From Pseudobdellovibrionaceae bacterium (GTDB lineage Bacteria; Bdellovibrionota; UBA1018; UBA6935): a DNA stretch of 64,000 bases. The notes under the pieces are model-generated. The model was given only the letters and a program-made list of their open reading frames with translations, ran no database searches and was not told the DNA's origin. The translations under genes and the position numbers were made by a program. Below are positions 34,324-44,257 of this stretch, piece by piece. The stretch lies in NCBI GenBank assembly GCA_002722705.1, contig PBMP01000024.1, forward strand, positions 1-64,000, given 5' to 3'. The number at the start of each line of letters is the position of its first letter. The stretch's first letter is position 1.

Positions 34324-37300
34324 CGTTTTCCGTGACAACTCACGATACGTTTGTCCAAGTCAACGTCTTTTCGTTTCATATCAAGCTCAGCGCGTTCTCG
34401 AGCCTGTTTTTTATACTTTCTTCGCTGAAGCAATCTTGGTTTCCTTCCATGCTTCTTTTTATGAGCTTCGACTAATTCAAAATAATGTCGATTCTCATCT
34501 GCTTTTAAACCACTTTTGATTTCATCAACTCTAGATTGAATCGCTAAAATCTCAGCAGGCTGCCGATCCGGGTCGTACATCCGCACATTTGGATGAGTAT
34601 CCGCCAAGCGTTCTCGAGCCTCTTTTGCTTGAGCTCTCATTTTATTAGCAAAAGCTTCATTCTGATCCATTCTTCTAGAAAGATCTTCAAAAAGTTCAAT
34701 TTTATTCGTTTTATTTTTAACTGCCGCATCCGCAATCATTTCTTTATAAAGAGCTGGATCGTTAACCTTAATCTGAGCAATCATCGCATTGGTCACATCA
34801 TCAAGATCTCTTGAAATTTCCTTATTCAATCGAGCTGCTTCATTTTCAAGAGCTTTCATTTTTCGTCGACTGATCCGCCCTCGATGAGACACGATTTGAT
34901 CTTCAATCCTTTTCAAGCGGCTCATTTTCTTTTGAAGCCCCTTTGCGGTAGCAAGCTCTCCAGTCACTTTAGATAAGGTATTCCAATCCTTAATTCGACG
35001 AGCAGCCCCCTTCAGCTGCTTTGCCTTCGCATACCCTTTTCCTAGGACGTCTCCACCCAAAACCCCAACTCCATTCATTGCAGCACTTAGAACTAATTCA
35101 TCGTAAATCGCTTCAACTTCTTGGGCTGCCTTTTGAGCAGAATCATAGTCACATACTCCTTTTCTTCCCGCATTTAGGAGTTCACATGCCGACAAAAAGG
35201 ATGCTTTCTGAGATTTGTGGTTCATATGATCAAGAAGCTCTAATGCTTCTCCACCAAAACACGCAGCACCTATTCCAACAGTGATCGGTAATCCCACACC
35301 TGATGCTCCCACTGCCACTTCTCCAAGTGTACACGCCACCATCGTAAACGTCTGAAATGCGTCATGTTTAAAATCTGCATTATTGGTCAAATTGACACAC
35401 TCGTGAGCATCTCTCATTTTTCCATAAGCGGTAATTTTTCCGTCCGCACCCACTCTTCTTTCATCTTTTAAATGACCAGGATCATCCACGGAAACTAAAG
35501 CTGCCATATTATTTAAATAAGAAGTGATTTTCCCAGCTTGTTTTAAATCAGGATCACATGTGGAATGGATCAGTTTCAAATATGCATCTTTTCTTTCTTT
35601 TCTAATTTTTGTTAATCGAGAAGAAATCTCTGCATCACTCAGAGATGAATCTCCAAATTGAGTAACAAAAGGAAGACCATCTCTTGAAATTTTATCTTTA
35701 GTAAATCCCCAACCTTTAAATTCGATGTCATACCACTTCATCGCTTTTTCTTCGCTTCCAGGGTTTCCAAGAAACTGAGAAGCACCAGGAGCACCCCATT
35801 TGACTTCTGGACACTCTTGCGCAACTTCTTCATAAAGCTTTGTTTTTTGAATCACAAACTCTTTATCTTCTTGAGAAACCATGTCAAGAAGAGCGTCTGG
35901 GTCTTTTCCAAACAGTCGTGTCCTCACTGCATTTCTTGCATCAGAAATTCTTTTTGCGCATGAACGAATTCTTTTAGGATCGATTCTATCCTCTTTTTCA
36001 AGTTGGTTTTTTCGGAAAGGAACCACAGGTTGAATGTTCCCTTTTTCGTCTTTCTCAAAACCCATCGCATCTAAAAGACTTGGATTAATTTCACACATCG
36101 ATCCATCAAGCCCCAAGGATCCAAATGTTTTCTTCCTCGAAGCAGGAAAAGCTCCCTCTTTCTCAATAGGAAGATCTTCTAAAAAATCTTCTTTATAGGA
36201 ATCGGAAAGTACTTTTAAAAACTTCCTTCGAAGCATTCGGTCATATTCACCCACAGTCACATCGGCTTTTTCATGAGCAAGGTGTTCAGCTAAGTCACCT
36301 ACAGTGGTACCTAAAAATCCCGTTCCACTTTTTTTACATTCGACACAAACGCCATCATCAGGAACACCAAGACTGGACGCTGCTTCTTTCTTATACTTTA
36401 AGTTTGCATCTTTTGAAGCGACTCTTTGGCAAACTGAACTAGAGTCAAAAACTTTTTCACTGATTAAATTTCTTAAAGAAGCAATATCATTGGTAATACT
36501 CCAATGATCTTTATCATCAGCTAAAACGACATTACCAGAGGAAGAAGCTGCGTCTGCATTTCCACCGCCAGCAACGCCACCAAAACTTCCGCCCTTTTCC
36601 CCATCTGAGCCACTTCCTCCTGAGCCCTCACCGTCCTCATCAGAACCTCCTGCTCCTCCTCCTTTTTTTAGAGGAACAAAAGCTAAGCTCGGAACTTCCC
36701 AAAGCCTGTCTTGAATCACTTTAGGAGAAGTACACTGATCTCTCAGTTCTTTTTGTCTTATTTTAGTATCTGAAACTTCACTTCCATCGAGCTGAATCAA
36801 AGCAGCGACACAATCTCTTCTCGCCCAATCCCATGCGGTTGCGTAATCTAATTCATTACCAAGACCATTTTCCATCACTCCACGACTGAGCTCATACTTC
36901 ATATCTCCCAGCTGTTCACGTACGCATGCTCTTGCCTTTTGTCCTTTGAGTCCTTTACATACGGCATCAAGTTCCTTTAAGACTGCACCTATTCGAGCCA
37001 ATCTTCGATATTCAAGATTAGCTTTTTGAAAACTTTGCCCTGGAGTTTTAGAAAGGCGAATTGCTTTCTCTCTGGCTTTTTTAAAGATTTCTTCAAATGC
37101 TTTTGGATTTTGTAAATGACTCACAAAACGAGAAACATTTTTTTGCATCATATTTGTCCCAGAAAGACTTTCATCATCTCTAACATCAAGTCCCTCTACG
37201 AGGACCGCTAAATGCCCATACTCAAGAGCGACACAATCCGTAACAAACGTTGGAGGCAATGCAGCCCCGTTTTCACTTCTTTTTCGTGCAATCGAATGGC

Positions 37301-37796
37301 AGTACTTATCCACTGCAACTTCTTTAAAAGTCGGTCTTACCTTAGAGAAATGTCTTCCATATCCGGTAATCCCTGACTTTTTTGACTTATTTTTTTTATC
37401 AATCAATTTATTTTGGATGTTTTGATAACAGTCGATCACCGATTCTTTGGTATCTGCACCTTCACAGTTTGCTTTTTTAAATAATCTTTGAGTGTATTTA
37501 ACAATGTACTTATTCCGCATATAAGTTCCTGCAGACCCACTATGAATACAGCGTTGTTTTACTCTTTCTGGAATCTGCTGATAGTCTTCCTTAATGCTCG
37601 TGCACATATCTGCTATTTTTTGTGCATCTTTTTCATTTTCTCGTAGTTCTTTTAGAGTTAACTCCAGGCCATTGTTCTTGAAAAAAACAAGAGCTTCTTT
37701 TTCCTCTTGGGTTGCAGGTCCACCAGAAGCCTGACTTATTCCCATCAACCCAAAAAAGACCACTGAGAGCGGTAAAATGAAATGTTGTATTTTCAT
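34320..37796 (-). CDS. Very large exported protein with a Gly/Ser-rich linker, unknown function
   Basis: About 1158 residues from the ATG at 37796 (AAGG site nine bases away), which opens a good signal peptide (ends ISQASG); the frame extends to 37847 without one. About 18 cysteines are spread through the N-terminal two-thirds. A low-complexity Gly/Ser/Asp linker (e.g. GGAGGSDEDGEGSGGSGSD) lies around residues 385-430. A hydrophobic stretch GVGLPITVGIGAACFGG occurs near residue 890. The C-terminal ~200 residues are strongly basic and helical (coiled coil). No family recognised. Confidence 0.65.
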   Translation of the reverse strand: MKIQHFILPLSVVFFGLMGISQASGGPATQEEKEALVFFKNNGLELTLKELRENEKDAQKIADMCTSIKEDYQQIPERVKQRCIHSGSAGTYMRNKYIVKYTQRLFKKANCEGADTKESVIDCYQNIQNKLIDKKNKSKKSGITGYGRHFSKVRPTFKEVAVDKYCHSIARKRSENGAALPPTFVTDCVALEYGHLAVLVEGLDVRDDESLSGTNMMQKNVSRFVSHLQNPKAFEEIFKKAREKAIRLSKTPGQSFQKANLEYRRLARIGAVLKELDAVCKGLKGQKARACVREQLGDMKYELSRGVMENGLGNELDYATAWDWARRDCVAALIQLDGSEVSDTKIRQKELRDQCTSPKVIQDRLWEVPSLAFVPLKKGGGAGGSDEDGEGSGGSGSDGEKGGSFGGVAGGGNADAASSSGNVVLADDKDHWSITNDIASLRNLISEKVFDSSSVCQRVASKDANLKYKKEAASSLGVPDDGVCVECKKSGTGFLGTTVGDLAEHLAHEKADVTVGEYDRMLRRKFLKVLSDSYKEDFLEDLPIEKEGAFPASRKKTFGSLGLDGSMCEINPSLLDAMGFEKDEKGNIQPVVPFRKNQLEKEDRIDPKRIRSCAKRISDARNAVRTRLFGKDPDALLDMVSQEDKEFVIQKTKLYEEVAQECPEVKWGAPGASQFLGNPGSEEKAMKWYDIEFKGWGFTKDKISRDGLPFVTQFGDSSLSDAEISSRLTKIRKERKDAYLKLIHSTCDPDLKQAGKITSYLNNMAALVSVDDPGHLKDERRVGADGKITAYGKMRDAHECVNLTNNADFKHDAFQTFTMVACTLGEVAVGASGVGLPITVGIGAACFGGEALELLDHMNHKSQKASFLSACELLNAGRKGVCDYDSAQKAAQEVEAIYDELVLSAAMNGVGVLGGDVLGKGYAKAKQLKGAARRIKDWNTLSKVTGELATAKGLQKKMSRLKRIEDQIVSHRGRISRRKMKALENEAARLNKEISRDLDDVTNAMIAQIKVNDPALYKEMIADAAVKNKTNKIELFEDLSRRMDQNEAFANKMRAQAKEARERLADTHPNVRMYDPDRQPAEILAIQSRVDEIKSGLKADENRHYFELVEAHKKKHGRKPRLLQRRKYKKQARERAELDMKRKDVDLDKRIVSCHGKR

Positions 37797-38049
37797 GATC
37801 TTAAACCTTTTTTTTACTTTTAGATTCATGGACACCAAAAAGCCCATAAAACCTTAACTTCCTATCGGAGTAATAGAAGTGATCCTTAACCTTAATATCT
37901 GACTTTTAAGGTTATTTTTCAACAGTATTCATATAACTTATTGTTTTTTATAATAAATACCTCAAAACACCCCCACTCCTTTTGCTTTTCTTTAAGCTTT
38001 GATAGGTTAACTATTGAAATCACAAACAAAACGCTAAAGGGGCTCGTTT

Positions 38050-39945
38050 ATGTTCTGGCAAATCAAATCCTACGAAGAATATCAAAACGCTTACAAAAAA
38101 AGTCTTTCCGAACCGGAAGAATTTTGGGGAGAAATTGCCAAAAGTTTTCAATGGAAAAAGGAATTTGATTCCGTTCAAAGTGGAGACTTCAAAAAAGTGG
38201 ATGTAAAATGGTTTGAAGGTGGAATTCTAAATATCACAGAAAATGCACTCGATCGTCATTTAGAAAAACGCGGAAATCACACTGCTCTTATTTTTGAACC
38301 AAATGAAGAAAACTCTGAAACAAAAAAATATACCTTTCAAGAGCTTTATACTGAGGTTTGTAAGACCGCAAATATGCTAAAAAGCAGTGGTGTAAAAAAA
38401 GGAGACCGCGTCTGTCTCTATATGTCGATGGTCCCTGAACTATTAATCAGCCTCCTTGCATGTGCTCGTATTGGAGCAGTCCATACTGTTGTTTTTGGTG
38501 GTTTTTCAGCAAAAGCCCTCAGTGATCGAATCAATGACTGCGAATGTAGTCTACTGATCACTAATGATGGTGGGTTTCGAGGTGAAAAGACTATTCCTCT
38601 TAAGGAAATTGCTGACGAGGCGTTAAAAACTTGCCCATCTATTTCTAAAGTGATCATCCATCGAAGAACCTATTCTGATATTTCACTTCAAAATGGAAGG
38701 GACTTTTGGTGGCATGATCTTCAAAGCTCCGCTGCTTCCGAATGTCCTGCTGAACCCATGCAAAGCGAAGACCCTCTTTTTATTCTTTATACTTCTGGTT
38801 CCACAGGAAAACCCAAGGGCGTCGTTCACACTACCGCAGGATATATGGTTTGGGGTGCGTATACTTTTAGAAATGTTTTTCAAATCAATGACAAAAGCAT
38901 TTACTGGTGTAGCGCAGATATCGGATGGGTTACTGGTCATACCTATCTTACATATGCTCCTTTAATTAATGGAATCACAACAGTCATGTTTGAAGGAGTT
39001 CCAAACTATCCGCATCCAGGGAGGTTTTGGAATGTGATTGAAAAGCATAAAGTCTCACATTTCTACACTGCTCCAACAGCAATTCGAGCCCTTATGGGAC
39101 AGGGAGACCACTGGGTTGAAAGAGCCGAACTCAGTTCTTTAAAAGTATTAGGTACTGTAGGCGAACCTATCAACGAAGAAGCGTGGATTTGGTACCACGA
39201 TATTGTAGGAAGAAAAAAGTGCCCTGTTGTCGATACGTGGTGGCAAACAGAAACCGGTGGAATCATGATTTCTAATCTTGCGGGAGTCACGCCAATGAAA
39301 CCCAGTTACGCAACCCTTCCACTTCCCGGAGTCGAAATCGTTCTTAAAAATGACAAGGGCACAGACCTAACTGGAAATAATATTGAAGGAAATTTATGTA
39401 TCAAACGATCCTGGCCAGGAATTGCTCGAACCGTTTTTAGAGATCACGACCGCTTTAAACAAACTTATTTTTCCACCTACGAAGGTTATTACTTTACAGG
39501 GGATGGATGCAAAAAAGATGAAAATGGACTCTATCGAATTACAGGGAGAGTGGATGACGTCATTAATGTTTCTGGTCACCGAATTGGAACCGCTGAAGTT
39601 GAAGATGCGATTGACCTTAACCCTCACGTCATTGAAAGTGCGGTGGTAGGATATCCTCACGACATCAAAGGACAAGGAATTTATGCTTTTTTAATTTGTG
39701 ATCAAACTCTTTTAGATCAAGAAGAAATAAAAAAGAGTATTTTAAAAACGGTCACTCAACAAATCGGTCCCATAGCAAAACCAGACAAAATTCAAATCGT
39801 CTCTGGACTTCCAAAAACACGGTCTGGAAAAATTATGAGAAGAATTTTAAGAAAAATTGCTTCTGGAGAAACTGAAAACCTCGGTGACACCAGTACCCTC
39901 TTGGACCCTCAGATTGTGGAAGAGCTTAAAGAAGGGAAAGTCTAA
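38050..39945 (+). CDS. acsA: Acetyl-coenzyme A synthetase
   Basis: Activates acetate to acetyl-CoA via acetyl-AMP. 631 residues, close to the usual length. Motifs: YTSGSTGKPKGVVHT (P-loop, ~residues 248-262), DTWWQTETGG, GYYFTGDG, RVDDVINVSGHRIGTAE and the C-terminal KTRSGKIMRR, whose Lys is the acetylation-controlled catalytic residue. Ribosome site AAGGGG at eight bases. It stands alone, so regulation is not evident from context. Confidence 0.95.
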   Translation: MFWQIKSYEEYQNAYKKSLSEPEEFWGEIAKSFQWKKEFDSVQSGDFKKVDVKWFEGGILNITENALDRHLEKRGNHTALIFEPNEENSETKKYTFQELYTEVCKTANMLKSSGVKKGDRVCLYMSMVPELLISLLACARIGAVHTVVFGGFSAKALSDRINDCECSLLITNDGGFRGEKTIPLKEIADEALKTCPSISKVIIHRRTYSDISLQNGRDFWWHDLQSSAASECPAEPMQSEDPLFILYTSGSTGKPKGVVHTTAGYMVWGAYTFRNVFQINDKSIYWCSADIGWVTGHTYLTYAPLINGITTVMFEGVPNYPHPGRFWNVIEKHKVSHFYTAPTAIRALMGQGDHWVERAELSSLKVLGTVGEPINEEAWIWYHDIVGRKKCPVVDTWWQTETGGIMISNLAGVTPMKPSYATLPLPGVEIVLKNDKGTDLTGNNIEGNLCIKRSWPGIARTVFRDHDRFKQTYFSTYEGYYFTGDGCKKDENGLYRITGRVDDVINVSGHRIGTAEVEDAIDLNPHVIESAVVGYPHDIKGQGIYAFLICDQTLLDQEEIKKSILKTVTQQIGPIAKPDKIQIVSGLPKTRSGKIMRRILRKIASGETENLGDTSTLLDPQIVEELKEGKV

Positions 39946-40122
39946 AAAGATTGATAATCGAGTCAATCGAAACAAACTTTCCTTTTTAGAAGTACTATTT
40001 TTCGCCTGTAATAGAACTTATTCGAAGTTCCAGACTAAATCGTTACAATTTTAATAGTAATTTCAAATAAATGCATGGGTCGAACCTGAAATTTGAATCA
40101 AAGGCCCTACGAACCTTCTTCA

Positions 40123-40151
40123 TTGAAAACAATGACTTATTGCGTTATAAA
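40123..40151 (+). promoter_or_regulatory. Promoter of the three-gene exported-protein operon, leaderless spacing
   Basis: TTGAAA (40123-40128), 17-base spacer, TATAAA (40146-40151), then six bases to the ATG at 40158. Transcription would start at or next to the start codon, and no Shine-Dalgarno is present. Confidence 0.65.
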
Positions 40152-40157
40152 AACTCC

Positions 40158-42791
40158 ATGAAAAGACTTCCTTGGGGTACACGCTTCACAATTGTGATTC
40201 TGGCAAAACTCTTTGTTTTTCCTTTGAATTCAATGGCAGCATTAGTTCCAAATGAGCTTCATCGACAAATTGTGCTTCAAATGAAGCAAGTAATTCACCC
40301 TGATCGCTGGACTTCAATGACTCCCTCTCATTCCCTTGTAGAAATTGAATCGGAATTGCTCCAATGGAAAACTCAAATCATTAAAGATCCACTGAGCGAT
40401 GAATCTGATCCGTTACAAAAATATCTAGAAATCATTGAAATCTTCTTGATCACCTCTCAGCTCCACTCCTCCCCTTCCAGTATTGATTGGAGCATCCCTC
40501 TTTCTGAAGAACGCTTGTTTGCCTGGTTAAAATTTCAAGCAAACCAAGACCGGCCCTTTCCAATAAAAATTCAAAAAGAAGACAACAAATATCGACTTAA
40601 ACTCCTTAGTGACTTTTCTCAAGAAGCAAAAAATTATAAACTCAAACAAAATCCAAATAAAAAAAACTTCTTCAAAATTTTTAAACAAAAAGTTATAGAA
40701 CAGGCAATAGAGCAACTATTTGTTATGAATGAAATTGTTTCTGAAAAAAACAAAAGAGACATTCAAGACACTTTAAAATCTATAAACGTTTCACCACAAC
40801 AAAATGGATTAGCTTATTTTACACAAATAAACGAATCAAATAAAGAAAACGAAACACGTAATGCACTGTCAAAGAGCATTGACACACTTAATTTACCTCT
40901 TTTTTTAGATGAAGAAGACAGAGCAGACCTTATTCGCATTGCACAAGACAAAAGAGTAAATAATCTCTTTAAAAAAGAAAAAATAAAATACATCCAAGAT
41001 GTGGCAATAAAAGCTACAAAAACTCAAATCTTCAATACATCGTTTTTATTTTCTAAAAGCCCGCAAGAAACGTGGATCCCATTACTAAAAAGGTGGATTG
41101 CCCTCGCATTAGAAGAAACCTTAAGACTATCATTTACCCACATCGCGTTTGATTTAGATCAATCTATCGAAGAATCTCTTACTGAAAAAATACATGAAAT
41201 CAGTAACAATTTTTTAAAAAAAATTCCTTCTGATCAAATTGAAAATTGGATTAATGAATCAAATAAAACTTTAAAAAGTGACAACACACAAATAAAAAGA
41301 GAAGAATTTAAATCTGAATTAATCCAAATAAAAAAATCATTTGCAAGACAAACCTTTATCCAACCCCTTCTTCTGGGAAAACACTATCTTCCTTTTTTTC
41401 TAAAAGACAACCCATCACTATTTGCAAAACAAATTTTTCAGAAAATCGTTCAATCAAACTCTTATTCTGAGTCCTTCAACAACTACCAGTCATCTCTAGA
41501 ACTATTTCTTCCTCCATGGTGTTTTTACGAAGGGAAAATTGACAAAGTCAGATTTATTCATTTTTTAGAGAACGGAAAAATTTCACTTCCTGCTAAAATA
41601 AAGTCCCAAAAAGAGTCTTTAAAAACACATCGAATGATTCATGAAATTAAATCAGAAATAAGAAGAGACCTTTATAGTCTTTACCATTTCGGAAAATGGA
41701 TGGGATTTCTTAGACCGTTTCATCCAGAACAAAGCCCTTCTCTCGATTTTTTTAAAAACCTCTCTACAGAAGACTATGAAGAAAAAAGAGAAAATACTCG
41801 ACTCAGACATCCACTTCTAAACACAAACACTTCTGAAGGAAAATATTTATCTGAAAACCTCGCAGCCTATACCCCTTGGGCTCCGATTGAAGCATCGATT
41901 GAAATCGCTAAAAAAAACCTATTTCAACTCATCAATCGAGTTCAATCTGCAAAAAAAATAGATGATTTAAAAATCATTTTTTTAGAATCCCAAATCACAG
42001 AATCATTTATTGAAAATTACCCAAACTATAACAAGATCATTCAAAACGAGAAAAAAAGACTTCAAGAACAAACCCTTTTAGATCAAATTGCAGGAGAAAC
42101 TCTTTCCGATGAAATGATCAACTTAGCAACAGGACTCATCATCCTTGAAAGTGTGAGTTTCTTTTCAAAAAAACTAGGTCCTTTCTCTAAACTGATTTTA
42201 AAAATGCCATTTACAGAACGTTTAAAAAAAGTAATTGCTTGGATGCTCATTGGAGAAATCGCTTATCAAGCAAAAAACACTTTTTATGACACACGAATAA
42301 AGAAAAATAAGATCAAAAAAATATATCGTTCTCAAGTTAAAAAAGATGCCTTTATAAGCTTTATTAATCTCGATTCAGCAAAGAAAATATACCAAAGCCA
42401 AAAAATAAAATTTTTAATCGTAGATATTGGATTACTTTTTGGCTTATCTTGGGCTAGCAGACTTTTACAGTGGATCAAAGTATCTCGATACAAACCCATT
42501 GCTCATTTTATTGAATTTGAATCTGGATCGGCGTTAAGATTCAAAGAAATCATTAAAGATATTGAAGCTTTTAAAACTTTAAAAATAAAACCAGGAAATT
42601 CTAAAAGCTGGAATTTAGAACAATTAAAAAAACAACTTGATCACCTCAGAAAAAAACCTCAGAACCTAACTCAAGAAGAACTTAAATCTATTGAAAAGGC
42701 CTATTTTAGACTCAGTGAAAAAACTCTTTTAAATGAAAGATGGATCTTAAAACAACCGGGCACTCTAAAAACTCTGGAGGCCAGTTTATGA
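40158..42791 (+). CDS. Large exported protein of unknown function, first gene of coupled operon
   Basis: 877 residues from the ATG at 40158, which opens a signal peptide (MKRLPWGTRFTIVILAKL..., cut near SMA/AL); the frame runs back to 40071 but the promoter lies in between. The protein is very rich in Lys, Glu, Asn and Ile and mostly helical. Hydrophobic segments near residues ~665-715 and ~755-775 may insert in the membrane. No domain recognised. Its stop overlaps the next start in ATGA. Confidence 0.6.
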   Translation: MKRLPWGTRFTIVILAKLFVFPLNSMAALVPNELHRQIVLQMKQVIHPDRWTSMTPSHSLVEIESELLQWKTQIIKDPLSDESDPLQKYLEIIEIFLITSQLHSSPSSIDWSIPLSEERLFAWLKFQANQDRPFPIKIQKEDNKYRLKLLSDFSQEAKNYKLKQNPNKKNFFKIFKQKVIEQAIEQLFVMNEIVSEKNKRDIQDTLKSINVSPQQNGLAYFTQINESNKENETRNALSKSIDTLNLPLFLDEEDRADLIRIAQDKRVNNLFKKEKIKYIQDVAIKATKTQIFNTSFLFSKSPQETWIPLLKRWIALALEETLRLSFTHIAFDLDQSIEESLTEKIHEISNNFLKKIPSDQIENWINESNKTLKSDNTQIKREEFKSELIQIKKSFARQTFIQPLLLGKHYLPFFLKDNPSLFAKQIFQKIVQSNSYSESFNNYQSSLELFLPPWCFYEGKIDKVRFIHFLENGKISLPAKIKSQKESLKTHRMIHEIKSEIRRDLYSLYHFGKWMGFLRPFHPEQSPSLDFFKNLSTEDYEEKRENTRLRHPLLNTNTSEGKYLSENLAAYTPWAPIEASIEIAKKNLFQLINRVQSAKKIDDLKIIFLESQITESFIENYPNYNKIIQNEKKRLQEQTLLDQIAGETLSDEMINLATGLIILESVSFFSKKLGPFSKLILKMPFTERLKKVIAWMLIGEIAYQAKNTFYDTRIKKNKIKKIYRSQVKKDAFISFINLDSAKKIYQSQKIKFLIVDIGLLFGLSWASRLLQWIKVSRYKPIAHFIEFESGSALRFKEIIKDIEAFKTLKIKPGNSKSWNLEQLKKQLDHLRKKPQNLTQEELKSIEKAYFRLSEKTLLNERWILKQPGTLKTLEASL

Positions 42792-44257
42792 AATTATTTT
42801 TTCTTTTTTTTATTCCACAACTCGCTTTCGGAATTTGTAAAACTAAAGCACTTAATAACTCACTTGAAGAAATCATAACTAGAGTAAACTCAGCTCAAAC
42901 AACCACAGAAAACTTAATTTCTTCTGATTTACTTATTCAAAAAGTATTCTCACTAGACAATGAAAACTACTCAAATGCGTTACTCATTTTAAGTGAAAAA
43001 ATAGATCCCAATAAACTTCCATCCATTGCTATCGATCTACAAACACACTGGGAAAGTCATTGTGCCAAAGGCTCTCAAAGAATTCGAAATTTAACAATCG
43101 ATGCGGGAGCGGGAATTGGAACTGTAAGTGGAATAGGACTTGCCCTTGCTTTTTACTTCATTCTAAAAAAACACCCAGAAAAAATAAGTTCTTATTTTAA
43201 ATTTTTAAGAGGCACACTCCCAGTTGTTGGCTTTGTTGCTGGAAAATCTACTGGAGAATTTCTTTCTCGATCTGCAACAGAGAAAGCCCCCCCTTCTCAT
43301 CTCATTCAATTAGAAGCTCTTCCCTCTGATCCCTTTCCTCTTCTTAATGGCCCTGTAACGACAGACTTATTTTTTAAACTAGGAAGTTTTGTTAGCGGTA
43401 GCTTCTTAGCAGAAGCACTCATAGGAAAAATGATTCAACGAGGTGCTCTTCTGTTCGGAGGAGTCAATCGAGCTGCAACACCAGCAAAAGCTCATCCACT
43501 TGTTTTTGCTGGAAGCATTGTTGCAGGCGTACTCGTAGAAGAACAAGCATATGCCCGTTATCAAAAACATAAAAAATCAAATCACACTAAAGATTACCTT
43601 AGTTCAATTGATGAATTTAAATTAGCAACTACCCCACATCAAAGAGCCATTTATGGACACAGAATCGCCAAAGACGCTCAAAAACTTGCTTATTTTTTAT
43701 TTCAACCTGTTTATGAAGAAACCATAGAGCTCACCAGTGAGGCATTTGAAAACCCCACTGAACTTTCAAAAAAGGAATCAAATGAGCTTTTCCTAGAACT
43801 CCTTCATGTATTTAATAAACATAAAATGCTCTCACATTTTGGCTACTCTGGATTTTTAACTCGAGAACGCATCATTCACAAAGACTGGTATTCTTTAGCC
43901 GCATTTGAACCTCACCTAAAGGAACTTGCATGGTTCTATAGAGATTTTTACCTTCAAAAAATAAAACCCCATCAAGAAGAACAAATTCAATCATCCATGC
44001 TTCTTTCTCTAAAAGAAGATCTTTATTCGAAGTGGGTAGAAAAAATGAATCTACGCTATTTAAATAGCTTATTACCTCAAACTAGCTTCTCCCATCCCAA
44101 CTCGGTTTTTCTTCATGCTATAGCAAATCTTCACCAATATACATTCCCAGGTAAACAAACTCTCATTACTCGTTTGACTCAAGACATGCATTCAATCAAT
44201 CAAATGCTTAATCAATTTCTTCAAATGACTTATGAATGGAAAGAAGAGACCCCATGA
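42788..44257 (+). CDS. Exported protein with Gly-rich membrane segments, second gene of coupled operon
   Basis: 489 residues from the ATG at 42788, with GGAGG seven bases upstream. A short signal peptide (MKLFFLFFIPQLAFG) leads into a helical domain and hydrophobic Gly/Ala-rich segments: AGAGIGTVSGIGLALAFYFI (~97-116), LRGTLPVVGFVAGKSTGEFL, and LVFAGSIVAGVLVEE (~220-234). These look like two or three membrane helices or hairpins. No family recognised. Overlaps both neighbours by four bases. Confidence 0.6.
   Translation: MKLFFLFFIPQLAFGICKTKALNNSLEEIITRVNSAQTTTENLISSDLLIQKVFSLDNENYSNALLILSEKIDPNKLPSIAIDLQTHWESHCAKGSQRIRNLTIDAGAGIGTVSGIGLALAFYFILKKHPEKISSYFKFLRGTLPVVGFVAGKSTGEFLSRSATEKAPPSHLIQLEALPSDPFPLLNGPVTTDLFFKLGSFVSGSFLAEALIGKMIQRGALLFGGVNRAATPAKAHPLVFAGSIVAGVLVEEQAYARYQKHKKSNHTKDYLSSIDEFKLATTPHQRAIYGHRIAKDAQKLAYFLFQPVYEETIELTSEAFENPTELSKKESNELFLELLHVFNKHKMLSHFGYSGFLTRERIIHKDWYSLAAFEPHLKELAWFYRDFYLQKIKPHQEEQIQSSMLLSLKEDLYSKWVEKMNLRYLNSLLPQTSFSHPNSVFLHAIANLHQYTFPGKQTLITRLTQDMHSINQMLNQFLQMTYEWKEETP

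Noticed and set aside
40158-40350. HPDRW near the N-terminus of the 877-residue exported protein as a J-domain
   Set aside because: HPD is followed by a helix, but the J-domain helix I is missing because the signal peptide ends only ~20 residues before; exported J-domains of this form are not expected.
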